Source: JBLHUT01 sp047629975
GTDB lineage: Bacteria > Pseudomonadota > Alphaproteobacteria > Rhodobacterales > Rhodobacteraceae
Assembly: GCA_047629975.1 (NCBI GenBank)
Contig: JBLHUT010000221.1
Coordinates: 1-6,038 of the forward strand
Length of the DNA: 6,038 nt
Reading direction: 5' to 3'
Below are positions 1-5,687 of this stretch, piece after piece. The notes beneath the pieces were generated by a model. That model did not search any database. It was given only the letters and a program-made list of their open reading frames with translations, and was not told the origin of the DNA. The translations under genes and the position numbers were made by a program. How positions within the stretch are numbered: position 1 is the stretch's first letter; the number at the start of each line of letters is the position of its first letter.

Positions 1-483
1 GATTATGACGATGTTGTCACGCATCGTCTGGTGGCATCGATGGCCGATTTTCTGGATAAGCCGGCCAAGGCCGTGCTTGAAGATGTGGGCACCTATCTTG
101 TTACCCATAACAACACACAGTCCATTAGGCGCCTGCTTCGGTTTGGCGGCGACACTTACGTTGAATTCCTGCTGTCGCTGGATGATCTGCATGACCGTGT
201 CATGCTTGCAGTACCCGACCTTCAGTTCCCTCAACTCGAATTGATGCAGGAACAAGCCGGGCAGTTCACGCTTTATCTGCGACACGCGCATCCGGATTTT
301 GCCTATGTTTTTGTCGGGGTTTTGCGGGCGCTTGCGGATGATTACGGCGCGTTGGTGTTGCTGGAGCCTGTCGAGGCCGCGGACGGGGCGTGTGTGCTTG
401 ATATCCGTCTTGCGGATGTGCGCTTTTCCGAAGGGAACGCGTTTTCGTTATGTTCGTCTGCGCAACAAAAGGGTGCGGCATGA
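1..483 (+). CDS. H-NOX (HNOB) heme-NO/O2-binding sensor protein, 5' end missing
   Basis: This is the C-terminal 160 residues of an H-NOX domain protein. The frame is open from base 1, so roughly 35-40 N-terminal residues lie outside the window; an internal ATG at 31 is not the real start. H-NOX proteins are soluble cytoplasmic haem sensors of NO or O2 that regulate a partner protein. A family-type haem-ligand context is visible: DDLHDRV, with the probable proximal histidine at 190-192, and a proline 13 residues later (229-231), the same spacing as His102 and Pro115 in the Thermoanaerobacter protein. The C-terminal stretch GVLRALADDYGALVLLE is typical of alphaproteobacterial members. The haem-propionate motif YxSxR appears as YLRHA (274-288), so only the tyrosine is kept. 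The stop overlaps the start of the downstream diguanylate cyclase by ATGA, implying translational coupling and joint function. The family call is confident; the ligand and the haem-binding state are inferred. Confidence 0.88.
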   Translation, partial: DYDDVVTHRLVASMADFLDKPAKAVLEDVGTYLVTHNNTQSIRRLLRFGGDTYVEFLLSLDDLHDRVMLAVPDLQFPQLELMQEQAGQFTLYLRHAHPDFAYVFVGVLRALADDYGALVLLEPVEAADGACVLDIRLADVRFSEGNAFSLCSSAQQKGAA

Positions 484-1589
484 ATATCAAGGTCCCTGCC
501 CGCACGTCCCTGCAACACGGCTCGCATGCCGTTCACGGCCCTGTGCAGGGGCATGACCACGCCTGTGCGGGTGTGATCGCCATCAATCCTGACGGGCTTG
601 ACCGGCTGATGCCGATGCACATGATTGTCAGCGCGTCCGGCGTGCTGCGCCACCTTGGCCCGACACTTCATAAACTTTCGGGCTTGCACGATTACACGGG
701 GCACCTTCTGTTTGACGTCTTCGAGGTGTTGCGCCCGCGCGATGCTGATTGCACTGCGGATCTGGCGCGTGCGGAAATGGGGCAGATCAAACTGCGCTTG
801 CGCGGGGATATAAAGACACAACTCAAAGGGCTGGTCACCAAACTGAACGAAGGCGACGACCTGCTTATAAATTTCTCTTTCGGTTACGGAATCGTCGAGG
901 CTGTCCAGAACCACAACCTGACGTGCAGCGATTTTCCGACGACGGATCTTACGGTCGAAATGCTTTATCTGATCGAGGCAAAATCGGTCGCGCAGGTGGC
1001 ACAGAAAAAGCTGAACCTCAAATTGCAAAGTGCGAAACAACGTGCCGAGCAGCAGGCATTGACCGATGCCCTGACCGGCCTATCCAACCGGCGTGCGCTT
1101 GACTATCAGCTTGATAAAATGCTGCGCGAACAGACCAACTTTGCATTGATGCACATTGATCTGGATTTTTTCAAGGCGGTCAACGACACCTTGGGGCATG
1201 CGGCGGGGGATCATGTGCTGACCCGCGTGGCCAGTATCTTGCGCTGTGAAACCCGCAGCTCGGATGTGGTTGCACGTGTCGGGGGGGACGAGTTCACGAT
1301 CCTTCTGCATCGCTTTCTTGATCCCGGGTTTCTGATGGAAGCGAGCAAGCGGATTATCTCGCGGCTGCAAGAACCGATCCCGTTCAAGGATGATGTCTGC
1401 CAGATTTCAGGCAGCATCGGGATCACGATCTCGAGTTTTTATGAAACGCCAAACGCAGAGCAAATGCTTCACGATGCCGATATCGCCCTTTACGCCTCCA
1501 AGCACAAAGGGCGGGCTTGTGCATCGATGTACTCTGCCGAGCTGGAAGCTTTTGTGGAACAGCAGGGGTTGGCAGGCGGCTGTGACTGA
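480..1589 (+). CDS. Diguanylate cyclase with HNOBA-like N-terminal domain (H-NOX partner)
   Basis: This 369-residue cytoplasmic protein should make c-di-GMP from two GTP. Residues about 46-168 resemble the haem-NO-binding-associated (HNOBA) PAS-like domain found beside H-NOX in guanylate cyclases (MHMIVSASGVLRHLG, LLFDVFEVLRPR, DFPTTDLTVEMLYLIEAKS). A helical linker (about 164-195) follows, then a GGDEF domain from about 196: DALTGLSNRR, the metal-binding segment HIDLDFFKAVNDTLGH (224-240), and the A-site GGDEF at 268-272 (bases 1281-1295). The inhibitory I-site RSSD (259-262) sits five residues before GGDEF, so product inhibition is expected. No EAL or HD-GYP domain is present. I chose the ATG at 480 over the in-frame ATG at 450 because of the ATGA overlap with the H-NOX stop and AAAAGGG (467-473) six bases upstream. 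Regulation by gas-bound H-NOX is inferred from gene order and family precedent. Confidence 0.92.
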   Translation: MNIKVPARTSLQHGSHAVHGPVQGHDHACAGVIAINPDGLDRLMPMHMIVSASGVLRHLGPTLHKLSGLHDYTGHLLFDVFEVLRPRDADCTADLARAEMGQIKLRLRGDIKTQLKGLVTKLNEGDDLLINFSFGYGIVEAVQNHNLTCSDFPTTDLTVEMLYLIEAKSVAQVAQKKLNLKLQSAKQRAEQQALTDALTGLSNRRALDYQLDKMLREQTNFALMHIDLDFFKAVNDTLGHAAGDHVLTRVASILRCETRSSDVVARVGGDEFTILLHRFLDPGFLMEASKRIISRLQEPIPFKDDVCQISGSIGITISSFYETPNAEQMLHDADIALYASKHKGRACASMYSAELEAFVEQQGLAGGCD

Positions 1590-1691
1590 CGTTCAGGCCC
1601 CCGTCCGCGGCGGCCGGAACCATACAGACGGCCTTAGCATCGCGTTCAGAGTCAGCGGTCGGACAGGTTTCAACGGGGTCGGAGTGAAAAG

Positions 1692-1704
1692 GCGGGACAC
1701 CCGC
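1692..1704 (-). terminator. Possible intrinsic terminator of the DsbA-like gene
   Basis: On the minus strand a perfect 5-bp GC stem with a 3-base loop (GCGGG-TGT-CCCGC) begins four bases after the stop of the DsbA-like gene and is followed by CTTTTC. The stem is short and the T-run is only four long, so the call is tentative. It lies in the 119-bp gap between two convergent genes, where a terminator is expected. Confidence 0.4.
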
Positions 1705-1708
1705 GGCG

Positions 1709-2479
1709 TCATCCACACGCGGCAACGGGGCCGTCGGCACGTTCCCGTTCGATCAGTCGTTGCAGGGCTTCTTCGGTGATATTGCCTTGAACAACCGTGC
1801 GACCGACAACAAGTGCGAGTGTACCGAAAAATCCGAATATCCTGCCCAAGGCGCGGCTGCGCCGGATTTCGTCTGCTACGTCGGGACCTTTCATGTCGTC
1901 AAGATATAGTTGTCTATCAATGCCGATGCTGTCTGCGATCAAGCCCGGATATTCCGGTGTCGACTGGAACCGGCTGCGCATCATGCGGGTGTGAAACGCA
2001 AGGTAGGCCCCTTGCTTTTTAGCGCTCAGGGCCGTTTTGGCCGCCATGACGGATGTCGCTCCCAGCAGGGGTAATTCGTGCCATGACACATTTACCGCCA
2101 CGTCCGCGGATCCGGCCTTGACGAGGTTGCCCAGTCGTTCGGTCAAAATCCGGTAATAGGGGCAGTAGTAATCGGAGAAAGATGCGATTGGCACGCCCTC
2201 AGTGCCGGCGGGAAAAAGCGCAGGGCGCAAGTCTGCTCGAACGGCAGTAACAACGTTTTTCAGGTCGGGGTCGGTTTCGGCGTCGAGCCCGACAAACAGA
2301 TCGAAGCCGGTCGAGGTGCCCCCCCCTTCCATTTTGCGGAACCCGTCAGGGTTTTCGAGCGACGTGAAGGATAGTGGCCCTTTGATAAGGTCCAAGGCAT
2401 TCGGGACGGCGATATAGGCCGCAGCCAGTGGACCAAGCCCGAGGCCAACTGCGCAACGGTCCGGTTTCTTGGGCGGCAT
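1709..2479 (-). CDS. DsbA-family thioredoxin-fold protein, catalytic residues altered
   Basis: This 256-residue protein is probably anchored in the inner membrane facing the periplasm: a hydrophobic segment at about residues 10-29 precedes a DsbA-like thioredoxin domain. Family landmarks are the β-strand and active site GVPIASFSDYYCPYYR (95-110), WHELPLLG (133-140), QGAYLAFH (156-163) and the C-terminal GTLALVVGRTVVQG (219-232). Family members normally read CPYC and GTPA; here the second active-site cysteine is Tyr109 (codon TAC, 2153-2155) and the cis-proline position is Leu221 (CTC, 1817-1819). The frame is otherwise complete. I chose the ATG at 2479, although the frame is open further upstream, because AGGAG (2485-2489) lies five bases before it and the hydrophobic anchor follows directly. 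With one cysteine and no cis-proline, normal disulfide oxidation is unlikely; a monothiol, chaperone-like or decaying role is possible. It is a single gene, convergent with the cyclase. Confidence 0.82.
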   Translation of the reverse strand: MPPKKPDRCAVGLGLGPLAAAYIAVPNALDLIKGPLSFTSLENPDGFRKMEGGGTSTGFDLFVGLDAETDPDLKNVVTAVRADLRPALFPAGTEGVPIASFSDYYCPYYRILTERLGNLVKAGSADVAVNVSWHELPLLGATSVMAAKTALSAKKQGAYLAFHTRMMRSRFQSTPEYPGLIADSIGIDRQLYLDDMKGPDVADEIRRSRALGRIFGFFGTLALVVGRTVVQGNITEEALQRLIERERADGPVAACG

Positions 2480-2484
2480 GAGGG

Positions 2485-2489
2485 CTCCT
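2485..2489 (-). promoter_or_regulatory. Ribosome binding site deciding the DsbA-like start
   Basis: AGGAG on the minus strand ends five bases before the ATG at 2479. The reading frame stays open for about 450 more bases upstream, but that extension has no family similarity and no comparable site, so this signal fixes the start. Confidence 0.7.
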
Positions 2490-2803
2490 GAGGTTGGATG
2501 GGACGATAGGTAATCGGCTTTGTTGTGGCCTTTTTCGGTAGTGTGGCGGCACAATTGCCGGCTTTGAACACGTGTAGCTATCGCCACTTGACCGTCGGGC
2601 GGGTGGACTTCGTGTAGATGTAGTAATGGGGATTGGCATGGCAACCAGATGCTGACGCTACAATGTAGAACACCCAATTGTGCGTCGTCTGCTGGGCGCG
2701 CGGAAGGTATGTTGGAGACGGATCCATAAATGGGGACGGTGAGTGTCAATCTTGCCAATAAGCCCGTGCGGGTCGATCTTGGGCGCGCAAGCCGGGGCCA
2801 AAG

Positions 2804-3301
2804 GTGGGTGATACGCTGGTTGCACCTGTTTACCTTGCGGTTAAAGAAACCTTTGATTTCGACGTTCAGCAGTGGCTTTGGCCATACGTCTTGCGGGGTC
2901 TTGGGCGTTGCTCGATCTGTTGGCACAGACATTGCACGTCACGGTCCTTGCGGGTGCGATTGCGGTGTCCGAGGTTGCGCCCGATGTTGCGCGTGCTGTG
3001 ATGCAGGCCGGATAGGCCACACGAGGATGGTCTTACCGCAGGTGCGCTTTGGATTTGCGGGTGCTGCGTGGACGAGGCGCGTGATCTGGTACCAAAGACC
3101 CTTTTGGCGGGGTTGAGGGCACGTGTCTGTACGCTGGAAATCCGGGGCACTTTATTCTGGGCGAGCAGGCGTTGATTGAACGAAGTACCGGCGTTCTGAA
3201 AAGTTGCTTTGAAGCGTATGCAACGCTTTGTCGGAGAGCTTGTCAACGCTGCTCCTGTGCTGGCAGCGCAGGCGCAGGGGGGGCGGCACATGCAGACGTG
3301 A
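2804..3301 (+). pseudogene. Possible decayed gene, frame-shifted in several places, family unknown
   Basis: Coding-like peptides follow each other on the plus strand while the frame switches between 2 and 1. They are GDTLVAPVYLAVKETFDFD (frame 2, from about 2804), LAIRLAGSWALLDLLAQTL continuing to DVARAVMQAG and a TAG at 3013 (frame 1), DEARDLVPKTLLAGLRAR (frame 2, about 3068-3124), GEQALIERSTGVLK (frame 1, from about 3160), and RFVGELVNAAPVLAAQAQ (frame 2, from about 3224, ending at TGA 3299-3301). They have the Ala/Leu/Val-rich helical composition of real protein, unlike the Cys/Arg-rich translations of the same bases in other frames. Joined, they would make about 165 residues, needing at least four frame changes. 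I do not recognise the family. Alternatives are a cluster of tiny genes (for example GTG 2872 to 3015, 47 residues) or chance. Confidence 0.4.
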
Positions 3302-3456
3302 ACGAAACTGCGCACCAACACCTTCTTGTGATTGACAGGAAGATTGCTGATCCGTGAGCGATGCGCGACACTGGTGTGGGTCTGTTTGCAGCTTGTGCCG
3401 GTGACGAACGGCCCGATTGCTTTATGTCTCGTGACCTTTCTGCTCAATTATAACTG

Positions 3457-3462
3457 GAGGAA
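3457..3462 (+). promoter_or_regulatory. Ribosome binding site favouring a GTG start
   Basis: GGAGGA lies seven bases before GTG at 3470-3472. The next in-frame starts, ATG 3482 and ATG 3491, are 19 and 28 bases away, too far for this strong site. It therefore selects GTG as the start of the DUF3047 protein. Confidence 0.65.
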
Positions 3463-3469
3463 GCCCGCT

Positions 3470-4126
3470 GTGGTGCACCCGATGATACGAATGGCGTCGA
3501 TCTGTTTGTTGCTGCAAACATCGACTGTTGCGGCGCAGGTTGGCGAGGTTGCTTTTGACGGGACGTGGAAAGAGCAGGGGTTTCCCTGGTTTTCTGCCAA
3601 TACCTATGTCCAAAAGGGCGCGAGGCTTGATGTGCTCTCAAGGGGGACTGTCTCTATCTTGTACAAGCGGTTCGAAGAGGCTGCGTGGCCCACCCGGGCG
3701 GCGCGTTGGACGTGGAGCGTGCAAGAAGGGGTTCCGGCAACCGATCTGTCGGTGAAAGGGGGGGACGACCGCAACCTTGCGCTTTACTTTGTGTTTGCGG
3801 ACGCGGCTGTCGCACCGAAACTTGAGCGCCGGTCACTGCGGCGCATCCTGTCAGAGCCAGCGGTGCGTGTTCTGGTGTATGTCCGCGGAGGGCAAAGCCC
3901 GGTCGGATCTGTTCTGCCCAGCCCGTATCTTGACAGCCGTGGTGTGACGATCATTACCCGCCCCGTCGGCACAGGACGCTTTACCGAAAATATGCCCCTC
4001 AAACAGGACCTGCAAAAGGCGTTCGGCGTCGGAGAATTTGTGCTGGTCGGTGTGGCTGTCTCGTCAGATTCCGATGATACCGACACGAGCGTCATCGGAT
4101 ATATCGAGAGCCTGTCGCTGGAGTAG
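3470..4126 (+). CDS. Secreted DUF3047-family protein
   Basis: This protein of about 218 residues matches the DUF3047 pattern, a family of exported bacterial proteins without an established biochemical function. An N-terminal signal peptide is visible (hydrophobic MASICLLLQTSTVAA, residues 8-22, likely cleaved near VAA-Q), so the mature protein should be periplasmic. The family signature runs through RWTWSVQEGVPATDLSVKGG (79-98) followed by DDRNLALYFVFA (99-110), with later strands VRVLVYVRG (132-140) and GVTIITRPVG (158-167) and a C-terminal DTDTSVIGYIESLSLE (203-218). The frame stays open upstream to 3332, but GTG 3470 fits the Shine-Dalgarno site GGAGGA and places the signal peptide at the N-terminus; ATG 3482 is the fallback. 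Downstream, its stop lies 13 bases from the stop of the convergent diheme cytochrome gene. No partner is evident. Confidence 0.82.
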   Translation: MVHPMIRMASICLLLQTSTVAAQVGEVAFDGTWKEQGFPWFSANTYVQKGARLDVLSRGTVSILYKRFEEAAWPTRAARWTWSVQEGVPATDLSVKGGDDRNLALYFVFADAAVAPKLERRSLRRILSEPAVRVLVYVRGGQSPVGSVLPSPYLDSRGVTIITRPVGTGRFTENMPLKQDLQKAFGVGEFVLVGVAVSSDSDDTDTSVIGYIESLSLE

Positions 4127-4139
4127 GGTTGCGCCGCAG

Positions 4140-5039
4140 CTATTGAACGGCGGGCACGCGCTTCAGGTAGGCGGCGATTGCCAGCCTGTCTGCGTCAGTC
4201 AGTCGGGCGGTATTCTCGATGACTTCAGCCATAGAGCCCCCCGCAGTATCGAACTCCGGTGTGAAGCCCGACGAAAGATATTCGGCAATGTCCCCGACCG
4301 ACCAGTCAAGCGCCGCGGGTGTGATGTTCGGTATGTTCCCCTTGCCTGAGGGGTTTGGTGCGCCGGCAAGCCAGCGGGCACGCTCCATCCCGCCAAGTCG
4401 GTTGCGCGGTGTGTGGCATTCGGCGCAATGGCCCAGCACTTCGACCAGATAACGGCCCTGTTCTTCTTCTTGGGTGAGGTTCAGGAGCGGCTGCGACGGG
4501 CCGTGTGCATCGGCAAACAAGAGCTTCCATCCACCAAGGCTGACCCTGATGTTGAATGGGAACGACAGCATGTGCGGTTGGCTTGGTGTGGGATCTGCGG
4601 GCAGGGTGCGCAGATGGGCAATCAGGTCAACGATATCCTGAGGGGTGGTCTTTGCGTAGCTGGCATAGGGAAACGCGGGATAGTAATGTGTGCCGTCCGG
4701 GGCCGTCCCTTTCAGCACGGCCGAGGCGATCTGCTGGTCGCTCCAGCCACCAAGCCCGTGGGTGGGATCAGACGAAATGTTCGGTGCCATAAATGTACCG
4801 AAGGGGGTCACAAATGACTTCCCTCCGGCCAATATCGGGGCATCGTTGCCTGTTGTGTCAGCGTCAGTGGGTTTGTGACAAGAGGCACAGCCCATTGCGG
4901 CAAACACCCGTGCTCCATTACTGGTATCTGCATCCAGCCCAGAAAGCATCGACGCATCGACCGATCTAGCCCGTGTCAACCAGAGCCCGGAGACGACGAC
5001 AAGCCCCCCGAGCAACGCAAGGCGCAAAATCCAGAGCAT
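4140..5039 (-). CDS. Membrane-anchored diheme cytochrome c
   Basis: This 299-residue protein carries two haem-c sites, CASCH at residues 51-55 (4875-4889) and CAECH at 205-209 (4413-4427), in two consecutive class I domains. An uncleaved hydrophobic anchor (residues 4-22) should hold it to the periplasmic face of the inner membrane. The layout resembles the cytochrome subunits of membrane dehydrogenases (gluconate or alcohol dehydrogenase type): PNISSDPTHGLGGWS (87-101), YYPAFPYASYAK (119-130), GHCAECHTPRNRLGG (203-217), PNPSGKGNIPNITP (228-241). The second haem probably uses Met270 (GGSMAEV). For the first haem, the usual methionine just after YASYAK is Thr; Met84 (GTFMAPNIS) is the only obvious substitute. 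It starts 48 bp after the cytochrome c' stop on the same strand, with AAGGGGG four bases before ATG 5039. It is probably an electron carrier; the donor and acceptor are unknown. Confidence 0.9.
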   Translation of the reverse strand: MLWILRLALLGGLVVVSGLWLTRARSVDASMLSGLDADTSNGARVFAAMGCASCHKPTDADTTGNDAPILAGGKSFVTPFGTFMAPNISSDPTHGLGGWSDQQIASAVLKGTAPDGTHYYPAFPYASYAKTTPQDIVDLIAHLRTLPADPTPSQPHMLSFPFNIRVSLGGWKLLFADAHGPSQPLLNLTQEEEQGRYLVEVLGHCAECHTPRNRLGGMERARWLAGAPNPSGKGNIPNITPAALDWSVGDIAEYLSSGFTPEFDTAGGSMAEVIENTARLTDADRLAIAAYLKRVPAVQ

Positions 5040-5087
5040 GAAACCCCCTTGTGACGTGGTTGCTGGGCGTACCGGTTTTGAATAACC

Positions 5088-5564
5088 CTATTTGGGTTGA
5101 CGATAAGCCTTGTGACACGCGCCGCACGCAGCTCCGACAGCCCCGATCTGTCCTTTGATGCCATCAACGCCCTGACCCGCTGCGCCTTGCATGCCCAACG
5201 CCGCGTCGGCCATCATTTGTTGCTTTGCCGCAAGATCGTTACCTGTCGCCCACGCAGCTGGAAGCGCACGGGACCCTTCGATTGCATCGCTGTCGGACCC
5301 TTCAAGCCAATATCCCTGTTCACTCATGGTTGCGAGTGCCGCAAGATTGTCAGCGGCTGCCTGCGCTGCTGTTGCATCATAAGGAATAGCGCCTTTGGCC
5401 ATCGACCCCAGAGTGGCGAGGTTGAAGTTGTAAAGCTGCATGTGGGCCTGACGCACCTTTGCTGCGCCTTCCAGCTGTTTTGCAGAGGCATGGCCTCCGG
5501 CGTTGGCGAATGTACTTACCGCCACAAGCGTCGCGGCAACCGCGGTAAATGTCATGAAGCGCAT
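5088..5564 (-). CDS. Cytochrome c' (class II cytochrome c)
   Basis: This 158-residue periplasmic haem protein has a Sec signal peptide (residues 1-22, AxA site ANA before Gly23) and a single C-terminal haem site CGACHKAYR (residues 147-155; CxxCH at 5112-5126), the hallmark of class II cytochromes c with a four-helix bundle. The first helix, KVRQAHMQLYNFNLATLGSMAKG (residues 36-58), matches the usual cytochrome c' pattern ending in M-x-KG. Length is normal for a precursor. Family members are five-coordinate and bind NO or CO; a role in nitric-oxide binding or protection is inferred from the family. The start is well fixed: AAGGAGGT lies four bases before ATG 5564. It is the first gene of a probable two-gene unit with the diheme cytochrome, and its leader carries the half-site array at 5604-5632, suggesting repressor control. 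Confidence 0.92.
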   Translation of the reverse strand: MRFMTFTAVAATLVAVSTFANAGGHASAKQLEGAAKVRQAHMQLYNFNLATLGSMAKGAIPYDATAAQAAADNLAALATMSEQGYWLEGSDSDAIEGSRALPAAWATGNDLAAKQQMMADAALGMQGAAGQGVDGIKGQIGAVGAACGACHKAYRQPK

Positions 5565-5568
5565 GATG

Positions 5569-5576
5569 ACCTCCTT
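5569..5576 (-). promoter_or_regulatory. Perfect Shine-Dalgarno site of the cytochrome c' gene
   Basis: AAGGAGGT on the minus strand is a full complement of the 16S anti-Shine-Dalgarno core, four bases from ATG 5564. It predicts strong translation and fixes the start. Confidence 0.85.
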
Positions 5577-5603
5577 CTTTTCAAGTCCTCCTCAGGCTAG
5601 CGG

Positions 5604-5632
5604 GTCTTGTTAACAAGACAATTGGTCTTGTT
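5604..5632. promoter_or_regulatory. Operator-like array of three exact 8-bp half-sites
   Basis: Three perfect copies of GTCTTGTT alternate in orientation: GTCTTGTT (5604-5611), its reverse complement AACAAGAC (5612-5619), a 5-base spacer, then GTCTTGTT again (5625-5632). The first two form a 16-bp perfect palindrome centred at 5611.5; the second and third form an inverted repeat centred at 5622. The centres are 10.5 bp apart, one helical turn, so two dimers could bind side by side on one face. The array lies 40-68 bases upstream of the cytochrome c' start, a position suited to a repressor of TetR, GntR or similar type. The protein that binds it is not identified in this window. Confidence 0.7.
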
Positions 5633-5659
5633 GTTTTGGACGCCATTGTCGGGATGTCG

Positions 5660-5687
5660 ATTACAGTTGTGCCTGTTTTTCGGGCAA
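5660..5687 (-). promoter_or_regulatory. Possible sigma-70-type promoter of the cytochrome operon
   Basis: On the minus strand TTGCCC (5682-5687) and TGTAAT (5660-5665) are separated by 16 bases, a fair match to TTGACA/TATAAT with 4 of 6 and 5 of 6 matches. Transcription would start near 5653, placing the half-site array about 20-50 bases downstream, where a bound repressor could block it. This is a pattern match only. Confidence 0.3.

Larger units (their letters stand above)
2490..3469. other. Near 1-kb stretch without an intact gene
   Basis: The part from about 2490 to 2800 holds the upstream region of the DsbA-like gene and nothing I can identify; stops are frequent on the plus strand. The minus-strand open frames here and at 2866-3447 give compositions rich in Arg, Pro, Ser, Cys and His with no recognisable motif and no convincing start, so I treat them as chance frames. 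The part from 2804 to 3301 contains the coding-like fragments described separately. No tRNA, CRISPR array or insertion sequence ends were seen. Confidence 0.5.

Noticed and set aside
342..1040. 232-residue open frame on the minus strand
   Set aside because: Lies wholly over the H-NOX and cyclase genes, whose plus-strand translations show clear family motifs; it is a shadow frame.
1612..1633. GGCCG/CGGCC inverted repeat after the cyclase as a terminator
   Set aside because: A 12-base loop and only TT after the stem; too weak to call.
2480..2932. Upstream extension of the DsbA-like frame
   Set aside because: The added 151 residues have no domain similarity, and the hydrophobic anchor and AGGAG site support the start at 2479.
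2866..3447. 193-residue open frame on the minus strand
   Set aside because: Composition rich in Arg, Ser, Cys, His and Gln, no family motif and no ribosome site; it mirrors the coding-like fragments on the other strand.
4132..4152. CGCCG/CGGCG inverted repeat between the DUF3047 and diheme cytochrome stops
   Set aside because: Five-base stem, an 11-base loop and no T-run on either strand; overlaps the end of the cytochrome coding sequence, so terminator function is not supported.
5084..5098. AACCC-N5-GGGTT hairpin at the cytochrome c' stop
   Set aside because: Short weak stem spanning the stop codon with no following T-run, inside an apparent operon.
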